Assembly (NCBI RefSeq): GCF_037392515.1
Contig: NC_090288.1
Coordinates: 15,780,969-15,844,968 of the forward strand
Origin: Haliotis asinina
Taxonomy: Eukaryota; Mollusca; Gastropoda; Lepetellida; Haliotidae
Length of the DNA: 64,000 bases
Direction of reading: 5' to 3'
The notes under the pieces were generated by a model that made no database searches, had not been told where the DNA came from, and saw nothing but the letters and a program-made list of their open reading frames with translations. Below are positions 46,556-59,904 of the stretch, one piece after another. The position numbers were made by a program, and so were the translations under genes. Each line of letters opens with the position of its first letter. Position 1 is the stretch's first letter.

Positions 46556-49500
46556 AGGACCTCAAAATCATTCTTAATTTCAGCCTACAACTACAACTAC
46601 AATCTAGACTTGACATGAGTTGGACAGTTGAATAACAGTCTTGATAGACAGTTCAAAATATACCAGCCTTACAAACTGCACATCTTGTACTTGGGCATGG
46701 AATCAAATACAGATGATGTCTATGGGAAGAAAACATTCAATTCTCGGGAACCACCCTCAACAGGCTTTCAAGAGACCAGATAACTCAATTCATGGAGAAT
46801 ATGATCAAGCAATAGGCTGACTGTCTCATGTTGAGACATATCAGAGCAGTGATAACCACAACCTATTGGTCAGGCCAAACCCAATTAACTGTTCCCCAAC
46901 AAATAAGACCCTGGTGTTTGAAGGAGCTGATTTCATGTTGTACAGTATTTACTTGAGTGTGTCACAATACATTTACTTGGCAGTTCCACCACCACACAAG
47001 TTTCCCACAATGCATCACTAGGCGGCTTACAGGCAGAGTAGTACCGACACTTACAATTCAGTTTCAGTCTCTACTAAGTACAAGGACTGTGGCAATTTCC
47101 TCTTGTGTCTCCCTGTTGCCAGACTGTTATAGCAGGCCCGGAACCTCGTCTAATCTGGTGTCAACTTTGTCATGATTACCGTAATCCTTGACTGAGAGTC
47201 TCAAGCCCGTAGATTATGGTAATATTGTGGCCAGCTTGGGCTATATTTGGTCTAGAGGGGATGTTCAATAAAGCTCCCTGTTTAAGTCCTGTGAGGTCAG
47301 CCCTGGGTCAGTATATGTTGGTAGTGGTCAAGTGATGCTTGATGGGTTACTTGGGGAACTATGGCTTACAGGACTTAAAGAATTTTGATGTGAGGAAGCA
47401 GGCTTCTTCATTGGAGATCTTGATGATTGATACAGTTCCGCTGTGTTGGCATGTGTAGAGTCTTTATGCTTGGAAATGTGGTTGAATGCTCTGTTGAATG
47501 TGTAGTGAGCAAGTCTGTAGTTTCTTGGTAGTCTTTTTGGACCTCAGGATGTTCATGTTTTCAGGAAAAAATGCTTTTGTGTGTTATCTTGATGCATTTT
47601 ATCAGAAATCATATCATAGATCTATCATATGGTCTCTGATTTTATGTAAGACTTACTTTAAACATTTTATGTCTCTCTGTATGCGTAAATATTATCAAGC
47701 TTAATGTCACAGGGAATGTTTTTCATGACAATATGTAAATTCTGAATATCATAATTTAGATATATTTGAATCCTTTGTCTCATTCCAGGGCTCGATTAAG
47801 TGCTTTGTTCCTTACATGCGTGCAACCCAATATTACAAAGTGCAGCTTAGATATTAGAAATAATTCAATAGCATATTTCTTTCATTACATAAGTATTTGA
47901 ATAAAAGCAGAGCAGCTAGAATTTGGCTGGGGCAACTAGGCTTTTACCTTAGGTTGCACCAGGTGCAAGTGGGTTATCATCTCATAAATCAAGCCTAGCA
48001 TTCCTTCTCTGGTGTCATTATTATGCCTTTCTCAGTGTTTAATGTTACAACCAGGAACATCCAGCCTGTAAATAATCAAGCCTAGACAAACCAGTGATTA
48101 ATATTATGAGCATGGGCCCATGAAAGGATGTGAAGTGATACAGTCAACCCAATCAATTTAACCTTGCCACCCAATTCATTTAATTGCCTCCTGAACATTA
48201 ACAGGTTGTTCGGTCTCTTACTGGCACAGGGTCCCCTTGGAGTTCAAAATTTTATGCCTAGTGTGCTATCAGATATTTTAAATGAATTATGAATTTATCT
48301 TTTTGGCAATAACCTGTGGCAGGGAACTAGGGATATTGGTGTAGATATGAACTGTGATATTTGTGTTATCCAGATGAGATTAACTCATTCGCAGTGGAGC
48401 TCTGGAGATGGAATGTGAGGTACTGTTACCTGAACACCCTACCTGTATCAGGAACCTCGTCGTGTCTCACATTCTCCCTGGGAGGTACCTTCCTATCACT
48501 TAATGACTTTGTTTTCAAGATAATCTACTGCAACCATCCAGCGTAAAATATTTGACCTTGGCTTACATCACTTCATGCGTTGTCAAAACGGAATGGTGAT
48601 TTCATATCAGCATTACTTACAAACTTCCACAGTTTTATGAAGTGTGAGACTCAAGGTTAGATCTTTAGACGTTTCTGATAAGATTCCTCATAAAGTGTGG
48701 AACATATTTTTATTTGCTTAAACACTCTTGTGCAATCTACTGCATGTTGCAGATATCTTTTTGCGCTTGTAGAAAATTCTTGAGTTTGATTGTATGCCAA
48801 GATACATCATATGTTATTACTGTGGAAATGCATCTTGGTTGTTGACTTTTGACTCTTAAACTAACCTCAAAATAGCCTTTTTTAATTTAACAACTGTTTT
48901 GTAAAACAATGAGATGTGTGAAGATGGTGTTGGTGGTGTGCTGGGCGTGAAATCTAGAAGATTCTGCCTCCCAGTATTGCTCATAGCTTTGTGGCAGTGC
49001 CAACTTTGTGTGTTTGGAAACAATTCTGTACACATAACCACTTTTTACTTTTAACTGTTTAGTGTGTGGAAACTGTTTTTGTATGACTTAATTTATTTTT
49101 TTTAATCTTCAAAGTTTGGCAGTGTGGTGTGCAACCTCTTGAGTTGAACTTCTTTTTGTTTTTGCTGAACTTTGACCACTCCTTGTGATTTTATTTTTCT
49201 TGGTGTCACGCAAAGTTATTGATGGGAGATCATCCTTTCATAGACATCTTCCAAATGGCAGTGGAGAATTCATTTGGCACATCAAGGAAAAGTCAATGGT
49301 TAAGGTCACAAATAGAAGGAAATGCTACTGGCCAAAACTATATTAATGCAATAGTCATTGAACCTTTCACTGTCCATCTCAAGGATGTGGTCTGCTTTGA
49401 TAAGGACTTGGTCAAAATTTGTCAAAGGTAATGTTTGTTGTTGAGCTTCTCGAGAATCATTCATTGAGCTATGGAATTTCTTCTGCCTGTACCCCATGAG

Positions 49501-50320
49501 AATGTCAAAGGAGAAGATGACAGGATCAAACATTTTCGGTACCTCCTCTAAAAGTATGAATACACATAAGGGCAAGTTCTCGATGTGGTAAAAGGCTTTG
49601 TTCAGTAGTCAGTTGTCAAGATCATTGTTTAGCTTTTTTCGATTCATGACGAGAGCTCAGGAGTTTTCATGAATTGTTTTTTGTCGCTACATCTGACAAG
49701 ACCAGTCATCTTTTAGTTAATATGAAGCATGAATTTACAAGTTATTGTATATTTCTGTTGCAGTTTTACTTATACAGTCCTGACACCTATGTATATTTTG
49801 GACTTGAAGGTGGCTTGTTTTGAAAGTCAAGATTTGTAGGACATATTTTTGAACTTTTAAGTGAACAGTGTATACAAAAATGTTTCTGTACCTGATTTTT
49901 GCAGATACTGTGAGACTGATATCAAGGAGGACAATGTTACATGAAGTATACTGTATGAATCAAACTCAACATGCTGAAGATATTTTCACTTCTGTTTCAG
50001 CAGCAGATGTTCCACATGTGTAAACTGATCCTGTTTTAGTATTGAATACATTTTACACTGTTGCATGGTGCTGCTGCTGCATGGCCTTGTAAAGCTGAAA
50101 CAGTGCCTGGATTGCTGAGACAAAAGATGCAGGTGGGGGAGGTGGGGGGGAACAGCCCCACACCAGTAGAGTACTGACTTGGTTATCAAAATGAGAAATC
50201 CTCTCATGAAATTCAGATAACAAATCTGGAGAAACTGTCAAGTTGAATTGTTATGAGATTAAGAGGATTTTTTGGGGGATGTTTTTTTGATTGATAAAGA
50301 AACAAGGAATTTCTTTAGCA
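46556..50320. other. No recognisable gene
   Basis: AT-rich, short frames only. No domain, repeat or convincing splice pair seen. Confidence 0.5.
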
Positions 50321-50390
50321 GCCTGGGGTAGCTTAGTGGTTAAAGTGTGTGGTCTTCATTTTAAAGATCTGGGTTCAGTGCAAACAGTTT
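50321..50390 (+). mobile_element. SINE-A head, plus orientation, cut by a hAT-like element
   Basis: agcctggggtagcttagtgg, ttaaagtgtgtggtcttcat, agatctgggttcagtgc: A and B box regions kept. The body is replaced by the element starting at 50391. Confidence 0.8.
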
Positions 50391-50909
50391 GCGGCTGCAA
50401 CGGAACCATTCATCAAGACCTCGATTCAATTTATTTTTGTTATTGGACCAATTCGATCAATTCGATCCCATTTTATTCTTTAGACAAGTGAAAACATCAG
50501 ATTCCATTTAACTCTCTGAATCTGCTTTTATGGCCTGAAATTCACCTTCAACAATTTAGTTTGGCGTCAACCCATCGCATTTTGCGTTATTCAGCACTCA
50601 AAACTGCTCGAGTAGGAGTCAGAATTACATTCTGGCTCTGTGGAAATAATTTAAATAGGTATTCAAACATCTGATCTGATATGTAGCATATAGCCTCTAA
50701 CTGGTATGATAAGGATCATCTATGTATATTTATATAACATTGTATCTTCATGTTCATATTTGTAGTGTATAGAATATTGCCACTGATCCTTGATGGAACG
50801 TCATGCAATAAAATATCTTATCTTATCTTAATGACAATTGTTATAGAAAATCAAAACTTGAATACCAGATTCGCTTTTCGATGAATCAAACGAAATCGTT
50901 GCAGCCCTA
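50391..50909. mobile_element. Non-autonomous hAT-like element, copy 2
   Basis: Left gcggctgcaacggaacc, right aacgaaatcgttgcagccct followed by ag. Shares with 4796-5168: agattccatttaactctctg, tttaaataggtattcaaaca and the gctcgagt...ggcgtc order region in changed form. Its right half is interrupted by a LINE-like tail at 50676-50830. Confidence 0.8.
50676..50830 (+). mobile_element. LINE-like 3' tail nested in the hAT-like element
   Basis: Ends in gtcatgcaataaaatatctt, atcttatctta, a simple (TCTTA)n end after an AATAAA, as in the 3' ends of non-LTR retrotransposons. The 155 bp are absent from the hAT copy at 4796-5168. No coding part is present, consistent with 5' truncation. Confidence 0.65.
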
Positions 50910-52925
50910 GCAACATGGTCTTGAGAGCTCTGCAGTTTAAGATTAAGGCGAGGGAACAGAAAATTCTCATTTGTGATTTTTTTTCTCATGTTTTGTGTAT
51001 TGTGTCCCTCTGTGCAAGAAGATAGGCCATTATGGCAGCTCCTTGGGCGTCTATTGGATTGTTAGGTCCAGATAGTTTGGCCATTTGCCTGTCAGCTTGT
51101 CTTGTGATTTGTGATAACAAGTATTACACGATAACCATCCTTCTGAGAATTAACTTTGATTGTATAGTCAGACACAGTGTTAGACAAACTTTGAGACAGA
51201 TTGTTGTGAATCCACACTTTTAACTGTCACTTGTTGATATACTGTGTGCCACTGAAATTACTAACATAAACAGACTTGTTGAAATCCTGGGGCAAGTCCT
51301 GATCTGTATCTCAGAGCTTAATTTCTTTATGGAAAATATATGAAATAATATGCCATTACCCAATTCAATACTATACTTTCCCGAATAAATTAAGTAAACC
51401 CAATTTTGTCCCCTCAAGAGTTCTAGCATGCAGCAGTATTTTGGGAAAGGAGATATTTTTGTGTTTTACAAGATACTATGTTTATTGCTTAGCATTCCAT
51501 GAAGGAACAGTGGCAGTATTCTATAAAATACAAATATATACTCAGTAGGTACAAAGATTATTATATAAAACCACAATGTATCATTTTAGAAAATGAAACT
51601 TGAGATACTGCCTCACGAGACATGGTGACTAAATTAATTAAACCTTTAATTAACTAAACCTTTATTTTATCACAATAGTTCATGTATGATTATCAGTGAC
51701 ACAAGTTTATGTCGATAATTATTAATAATTCTTCCCATGTTGATATTTATGATCATCATAACATTTTAGTCAGTTCCAGTTGTTATAGTAGTTACGACCT
51801 TTGTAATCCGCAGTTTGATTGTGACATGTAGACTTGCAATTTTTATATCTCTCACTAACTAACGCACATTTTCTCAGTTTAGTACTTCAGTATATGATGA
51901 ACAAAAGTACTACAACTTCTTGTAATACCTCTTAAAACTAAGTTTAAAGGTTTGGCAGTTACCCTGGACTCCAAACAAAGAAGCATACAACTAGGTTCTT
52001 TAGACTGAATTGTGCAGCAACGAGTGATCATATACCAGACCCTTGTAATAAACAAGTAGTAGGACATAATACAGCCATGCAACCACTTCTGTATAACCTG
52101 GTTCACTCTGCATACCTACAGCAGATAAAACATGGCTCCTGAACAATTTAAACATAGCTTTACTTGTTGCTTCCCACACTGCCAATTAGCAGCTTCATCT
52201 TCCTCCCATACTAGTTTTGCAGAGCTGAGGAAGTATTGTATATGTTCTAGATGTGCAATTTTAGACTTTTCTGGACCCTGTTTGTCATGGAGTCCTTTCA
52301 TTCCCCTCTAAAAAATACATATGTTCATGTACTCAGATGAGAGGCAAGACTTTCGATCTCACTTTCCCATGATTGAGCTGAACTTATTCTAAAGCCGGTA
52401 CACTTCAGTGAGCAAAACTGATTTTAATTGCATCTTATTGAATGAAAGCGACCTTGTCAAGATGTTTGATAAGGTTGGCAGGTTGTATTTTGATGACAGA
52501 CTGATTCTCTACTATTCATAAGCCCCTGGCTCATTGCACCTGTTTATCGGGGTTCATTATGGCTTTGCATGAATACGACTGTATTAGGTTTGACATTCTG
52601 TATGGAATATTAACCTGTAAATTCATGGAATAATGGTGATTGGTCTTGGGTTCTGATTTAGTTGGAGTTTGATAATCTAATCATGTGGACAAGTGATGGT
52701 AAATGTGATTGATCTTGTAGACAATGTTTACAGTTCAGCACAGAACAGCTATGGCAGGCCTGCTTCTCTCCAGTGACTAATGTCAATAAAACCCAGGGCC
52801 CCTATACATATTCCTTGTTACACCCCCTGAGCAGAGATGTAATGGCCACATCTGCCCTTCCATACTGGCCACACCAGATGGAAACTGACCAGATGTAGCA
52901 GAGGTGGAATTGTTTCTGACAGTTT
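50910..52925. other. No recognisable gene
   Basis: Short frames only, no repeat recognised. Confidence 0.45.
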
Positions 52926-52929
52926 TACA

Positions 52930-53540
52930 GTTGTAGTCAGAAGAGGTGGAGTTGGAGTTTGTGAAGGTGGAATAGGAATTGATAGGAAGCAGAAGTGGGA
53001 TAAGAAGTGGAAAAGCAGAAGTGGGGTAAGAAGTGGAAAAGCAGACGTGGGATACAGAGTAACATAGCTGAAGTGGGGTACAAAGTGGAAGAGCAGAAGT
53101 GCTATACAAGTTGAAGAGCAGAAGTGGAATAAGAATTGGAATAGCAGAAGTAGTATACGAAGTAGAATAGCAGAAGTGGGATTCGACGTGGAATAGCAGA
53201 AGTGGGATACAATGTGGAATTGAATAGGGATAAGAACTCGTATAGCAGAAGAGGGATAAGAAGTGGAATAGTGTAAATCATTAACATGTGGTAGAGGTGG
53301 AAGCAGAATAGCAGAAGTTGGTTACAAAGTGAATGAGCAGAAGAGGGATAAGAAGTGGAATAGCAGAAGAGGAATAGCAGGAGTGGGGTTATGAAATAAA
53401 AAGCTAGGAGCCAAGAAGTGGTAGAAGCCTAAGCAGAAGTATAGTGAAGTGGTAAAATTTAGATAAAACGCGATAGGCTGAATATCAGGATTGGGGTAAT
53501 GAGTGGGGTCAGAAGTTGAGTAGGTGAGATAACACAAGAG
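52930..53540 (+). repeat. Purine-rich minisatellite, ~20-30-bp degenerate units
   Basis: Repeated agcagaagtgggataagaag and tggaatagcagaag-type units, strongly A/G on the plus strand for about 600 bp. Minus-strand frames rich in Ser, Thr, Pro, Tyr and Leu (for example 52783-53109) are repeat translations. Confidence 0.9.
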
Positions 53541-56500
53541 GGCTAACCAATAGTCGTAGATGTGTCAGGGGTGGGCTCCCAGTAGCCACAGAGATGTGAT
53601 AGTTTGAGAGTTCTTAACAGGCATCCCTGATTGACCGACAGCCAATATATGTGAAGAAAGACACAGCAGGGAATTCTGTGATCATCTCCTCCAACTTGCA
53701 TTGCTTGAACTCTGGACATTTGTCGTGATGTGAATGAAGGATCTGCCTCGAAAGTAGCCATAATTGCAACTCTTGAACACCATGCCTCTGGGGAGAGGAC
53801 TTATCAGGGGGTAACCAACCGTGCGCATTTCTCACAGATAGCATTACCTAGCCAACATCACAGTAATTTGTTAATGAGCATAGGCAGACTCCAGTTGGCT
53901 ATTATCCTGTGAGGGAATATACAGCACCTTGCTGTAGAGGGTGTACCTGGATGGTCTGACCGGATACTGGAACCAGGAGAACACTTGGACCGAGCATGTT
54001 GCAGTGGAGAAGGTCGCCCAGTTGAATTACCTAATATTTTATAAGGCGTTATACTCTGAAGAGTACTCATATCCTGTGCAAGGATACTTGAATCAAGAAG
54101 TTTATACTGCAGCGGTGCTTAGAGGCAAACAACCCTATACTTATTACTTCATGAGTGGTGTTTTGACAAACTGCTTTATCGTAGGTGGATTATGACAGCC
54201 TTGGGAGAGAGTTTTGAAATGTTGATGGGCATGTCTTCTCTATGACACAGAGGAATTCAAGATTGGCCTTACAAACTCTGAGATTATTAGTCCTGGTTGT
54301 AGGAGTATATGGCTTGTGTTGCTGGACTGACCACACAGAGAGACCCGTGGCAAGCTACACTGGCATGTTGAACACACCCGTGTCAAACAGGTGATCCACA
54401 TGGCCAAAATTCCAGTAACCAATTCTCAATGCTATAGGTTGGGATTTTCATGAGAATTGCTGTAAGCTCTCTACAGCTTGTTAAAAGTTGCCAGGGGATA
54501 TGGATTTAGTGAGCTATTGGTGACAGTGTGATTGTGTGATACACGACCCTAATGACGGTGTCGGGAGAAATGGGACCCCAGCATGGGAGGAGTCTTGATA
54601 CATGATATGTGCACATTTGTATAGAACCAATATAGTGAGTGGTTGTGTACTTACCAATTAAGTTCCTACAAGACTTGTATGTTGAATATCAGCTAGGATG
54701 TTGACATAGTATATGGATTTGGAATCGGGATCCTTCCTGTACAGTAAGTGGATATTCCATCTGTTGATATACTAGCCTTAGACCCTGCATGGACGGAAGT
54801 TAGGCGCGGGCTGCTGAAGTGAACATATCAGCAATCTTTTCAAAGTCGCAAGTGATCAAAAGGTGGTTTGTGGAACAGTTGTGAATTTGTTTGAGTTGGA
54901 CACTTACCTTTTTGAGAGTGGGGAAGGAGGAGAAAAGGTCAGCTACAGCAAACACTGCTTGTCAAATAAGCCATCTGACCGTGTGTCGTTCTCCCTCCTA
55001 GGTAGCTGATCACCTGAGGTGGGTTGGACAGCTCATCTTATCAAAACCCCAGCTTGCGTTGACAAGCCCAGCGCTGCACACCCTTCAGACACCGACTGCA
55101 CCGGCAGGGATGAATAGCCTTTTATGATGATTGTCACTTGCTTTTCCTTTGGAATGTTTGATTATAATGTTTCCAGTGTCATTTCTTTCCTGTGTGGTTG
55201 GGAGTTATGGTACAGGAAATTCTGAGCATCTTTCGCTTATTATCTGAAATGTGACAGTGTTGTGGAACATTGCTTAGAACATTATAATGTGGACACCCAG
55301 TTGTGTGACATGGTACAATTAGGCTTGTGGTTGTAAACAGCAGGTAGTTGCTGGTGTAGAAAAGTGTCTTATTGCTCAGCTTGAACACCTACTTGAAACG
55401 TTTTTAACAAGCAGCACATCCATAACATGGACCTCAGCTTACAAACACCTGATGAAAATCAGCAGTGGCTTCAGGATTTGTAGTGGCTCGGGAGGGTTGA
55501 CAACAATACTTGACTGTTCCTGATGTGATGTATGCAGTGTTTACCAGCTGGTTATATTGTGAGATTTATGAGTTGAGTTCAACTTTATATTATTCATTGA
55601 TCAGATACGCTGCTAGCTACACGAACGGAAGCAGGATTTACGTGGAGAGCATATAGTGGGATTACTTACGTGCAACTAGGTAACCAGCAGCAATTGTGTG
55701 GCAGTATTGATCAGAGGCTAAATTACTCCAGCAGTTATGACAGAGTGTACACACCTCTAAGATTTTCTCACCATCAGTTTTACCTGAGGCGTGGTGGATG
55801 CTAGTCTAGAGGTAAGATCAGGCTGGCTCTCCACGTGGATGGTGTATGTCAGACTGCTCCCAACTTTGAAGTGAGAGAATAGGCTTGTTTCATTGCTTCT
55901 ACCACTTCTTGAATTATCTTGTGACACTGTGAACTTTCCAGAACTAGTCTACACACTTGGAATGGTACCCCACTGTCGGAAACTAGAGGATTTATGAGAA
56001 ATGTGCTGGAATATATGTGTATGTGATAGCTGTTTAGAATATTTGGTTTGTGTTCATTTTTTTCTCTACCTCCTTGCCTAACTGGTTGGAATCACTTAGG
56101 CAGCCTCAGTTCTGTGCTGCTTGCCGTCTGCTATGCTGAATTCCTCTGATGATTTTAATTACTGGGTATAATGAGAGCTGCTCCTTCAGCATCTTGCAGC
56201 AGGTGGTTAGAGTTTCCACCTACAGAAACTAGTCTGTTGAATTTTTCCACCGGTTAGGTTTTGTTGCAAGATTCATCCCAGGTGTTGATGTGTAAACAGA
56301 CAGGAATTTTTGTGAGGTACAAGGACAGACAAAAGTTGAACAGTCTGACCCCTGCTGAGCTGGACCTTGGGTGAGACAGATGGACAGTGCCCCCCTCCCC
56401 ATTTTCCTATGGGAGCAGGGATAGACAGGGTGATTCAGGTGGCCAGATACCTGCTGTGTGGCAGACTGCATGTGGATCCCTCATGGACAGCAGTGGATGA

Positions 56501-56801
56501 TTTACAATGCTTACAGTCAGTCAGGTGGAGTTCCAATTGCTCAGGGATTCCCCGCTGTGTATTTTGATGTAGAAAAAACATGTATTGATTTCGTTAACTG
56601 GGACATCTAGTTACTTGTCATCACTGGATTTATATGATAACGGATGTGGATAGTTATTGCTCTATTGGATTGCAGTTTTCATATTATGATGGAATAATTA
56701 AGCGGAGTGTTGAAAGAGGATGATGTTTGAACCAGTTTGGTATCGTGTTGATGTTACATAGTGTGTGACCATTTGGATGTGATCTGTTCCTAGTTGTAAT
56801 A
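53541..56801. other. No recognisable gene
   Basis: 3.3 kb upstream of the 56802 exon, with short frames only. A poor acceptor-like gttcctag stands 12 bp before the ATG at 56802, so part of this could be intron. Confidence 0.45.
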
Positions 56802-57050
56802 ATGTCATTGAAAGAGCGGAGAGTGGCTTTCTGTGAGGATCCAGAAATAAAAAGTGCACGTGAAGCAAGAAGTCGAACAAGAAACCAAAGCCATGCCCGA
56901 CGTTCGAAATCTCAGGAAGTTCATAGTCAGAGAGATCGGAGTTTGTCTCAGGATAAACCAAGAAAACGGCAGAGAAGTCTCGTCAGTTTGGTTCGTACAG
57001 GATCACGGAGTTCGGTACGAAATCTTGTTCGGCTGTTTGAGAACAAATTG
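56802..57050 (+). CDS. Coding exon, N-terminal part of an unidentified Ser/Arg-rich protein
   Basis: ATG at 56802 opens an 83-codon exon ending at a consensus donor, caaattg|gtaagat, in phase 0. It begins MSLKERRVAFCEDPEIKSAR, is rich in Arg, Ser and Gln over residues 18-62, and ends SSVRNLVRLFENKL, which looks like the start of a helix. The sequence is locally richer in CpG and more regular in codon use than the surroundings. Basic, Ser-rich, likely disordered, with many potential phosphorylation sites (RSxS-type). I do not recognise the family; cytoskeletal or small-GTPase regulators often start like this, but that is a guess. The next exon should lie downstream; none was recognised before the window ends. 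A 5' exon may be at 20160-20328. Confidence 0.62.
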
Positions 57051-58743
57051 GTAAGATATAAACTGTCATTTTCAAACATTTGATGTAATATGTGTCATTT
57101 ATTCATGTGTGTTATGTACATGTCTTCTTAATTAATCATTATGATGAAATATCAAATATTGACCCAGCTTCTGGTTATGGGTGTTAGCTATTCATTATTT
57201 AGACCTACCTGCATTGTTGATGATGTTTGAGTACAGTTAATTAAACAGACGTGCCATCTGCGTGATAAGGGCTTGTCAGTATGGTGACAGGAGCTACACA
57301 TTTCAGAAGGTGTGAGCACGTGCTGTCTTATTGTTGATGTGCGTTATTGTGATTAATGACACATGATGACAGTTAAAGGGTTAATGTATGTAATGTCGTC
57401 ATTCTTGATGGATGTGATGGTTTGGGTGATCTGGAACATTTGTGACAGTCAACAGCTGATGATAATTACCCACATCAAAGTACACACAGATTTAACTGAT
57501 GGGTCATCAGTGGCAGATATACATTGGCAGTTGATGCAGGTCCAGTCCTTGTTGTCCATACAGATGTACTCTGTATAGCTGTCAACCTCACCAATGATAG
57601 GATCACGATATTAGACAGCCAGACATCATCAATAGGACCTTCACAGCTGGAAAAAAAACCTTGAGTGGACGTAATTTTGTTGAACCAAATACACCTTTTT
57701 CAATTATGCTTCATCTTAACTATGATTCCATTAGAATTCTGTATGAATTTTTAGTGAGTAATTTCCTTGTTTACTCTCAAAATATTGATATTTGTCGGGT
57801 AAAACTAACACATCTCTAACAGATGTCAGATATTGTGTTGTCCTGACATCATGAAGCGGGATGTCATCAGTGTGAAACCTTGGACTTAGCACCTTCAAAT
57901 AAGTGAATTATTTACCACAGCACTATGCATTGTTAATCTGGATATCTGGGAAACTGGGCCTGATAATTTGATCCACAGTCAGCTCCCATGGTGGTCCCCA
58001 TGGTTCAGAATGTGTCAGCTGTACTCGTTAACTTCAGGAAAAACTTCATGATATTTATTGTGGACTACCCTTTAGCTATCTGGTACATAACAGCTTTGTA
58101 GCAGATCATCTTTACTGGTGAACTTGAAAAAAAATATTTCCTAAGCTTCTTTTGTCATCTGACAATTACAGGGTGTCTCATGTAGAAGACAGATTGCCCT
58201 ATGCCAAGGACATGGTGTCCAGAGTAGACGACTGTTTGTCCTGTGGCAGGAACATTCTATCCTGTTTTGGAAAAGGTCTAAGGTTTATTTGTTCTATGTG
58301 GCCATTGCTCATGAGAGTGTAAAAGGCAGGGGCATATTTTCAAAATAAGGTGATCCGTATGGAGAGAAGTAGGCTGGTTTGACTCGATTTCCAAAGATTC
58401 TACCTTGACGATGGCCAGGCCATGAATTTTAATGTAAAGGTTATGCTGTTGTCATGGTACAGATCAGATAATCATGAGATTACATGATATAACTGAATGC
58501 ATATATCACCAGAATTTGTTTACGTTAGTCAGCGGTATCTGTTGAAATCTGATTACAGGTGCATGTTGACTAGGACTTTTTTAATGTAGACTAATCATGG
58601 TGTATCCTTGTGTGGTCTGCAGCTTGGACCAATGGCCTGAAACCAAAGTCTCGCGAAACTTGTTATTGCTCATGAAATAATCATGTATGAAGTATAAAGC
58701 ATATGATTTATTCTTACTAAAATCTATAAGACTTAGTGAATGT
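57051..58743 (+). other. Intron-like sequence after the 56802 exon
   Basis: AT-rich, short frames only, no clear downstream exon or repeat. Confidence 0.4.
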
Positions 58744-58905
58744 TTGAAGTTTTACCCTGCTTTTGAATAATATTCCAGCAATGTCATGGGGGGGGGATGC
58801 AAAAATGGGCTTCACAAATTGTACCCAGAGTGGGAATTGTACCTGGTCTTCGGCTTGACAAGTAAATGCTTTAAACACTAGGCTACCCCACTGCCCCTAA
58901 GATGT
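58744..58905 (-). mobile_element. SINE-A copy, minus orientation
   Basis: gaataatattccagcaatgt, catggggggggg-type run, aaaaatgggcttcacaaatt, gtacccagagtgggaattgt, gtaaatgctttaaacactag, gctaccccactgcccct. Nearly full length with a complete head. Confidence 0.9.
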
Positions 58906-59339
58906 AAGAGTTGGAACAAGGTACAAGAGTGTTCTGTTCTGTCAGTGTCTGACTCTTTATGTGTTTAGCTAGAGTCAGCACTACTTGAGGTATTCAGATA
59001 CCCTTGATAGATGTTGGGATAATTGAACGTGCAGGGAAGATGACATGTCCCACGGTGCTTTTCTTTACGTGATGGATGGGAAAGTGGATGGGTTTTAAAG
59101 CAGTGACTCTACAGTGATTGTCCACAAGATCACCTGTTGGGTACAACAGATATGATTGTGTGAGCACTTTTGTCTCCAATGTGTTGTCACATGACTTTTA
59201 CAGCATACAGCTATCATGTCTTCAGTTAGTCTGTCTCACAGTCCCTGAACCACAATATTTACACTTCCACTGGGACTTCTCTGCAATGAAAAGCCGTAAA
59301 TGAAGCAAGTCTCAATTTTCCTTCCTTTCCTTCAAAAGT

Positions 59340-59590
59340 GATCCTTGAAGATCCAGGTTGGAATTGGTGTTCATTATCCCATCCTTGTCATAAGAGGCGA
59401 CTGACAGGATCATCTGGACGGAATTGTAGACTTAGTTGACACAACTGATTGTATCCCAATTGCCTAGATTGATCTTCATGCTGTTGATCACTGGATTGCT
59501 GGCCCAGACTTGTTTGTTTACAGACTGCAGCATATGGCTGGAGTATTGCTGGGTATGACATTAAAATACAAGCAGTCAATCAATCAAATG
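59340..59590 (+). mobile_element. SINE-B copy, plus orientation
   Basis: atccttgtcataagaggcga, ctgacaggatcatctggacg, tcttcatgctgttgatcact, ggattgctggcccagacttg, gcatatggctggagtattgc. The tail is altered to a caatcaatcaa run. Confidence 0.86.
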
Positions 59591-59904
59591 TTGTTATTTG
59601 GTTCCCCATCACATATTTTCAGGGACTATCTCGTCCATGTTGACTTGTAACAGAAGACTGGCCCATGTCCAAGGTTACAAGCAACTAGAACCAATAAGAG
59701 TCAGTGACCAAAATTACTCTCTGGTAATTGTAAAGGTAGTTTAGCACTGTTTTACTCCCATGTGAACAACTGTTTGATCCTGTTTGTTCAGTTTGGTTGT
59801 CCAGAAAATATCTGGTTCCAGTGCCCTCAATGGATTCAAATTGTGAAGTGCATACTTGAATTCCATTTATGATGCTGCAAAAAATGAGTGTGAAACATTG
59901 CCAG

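Noticed and set aside
52783..53537. Ser/Thr/Tyr-rich minus-strand frames as secreted or structural proteins
   Set aside because: They are translations of the purine-rich minisatellite.
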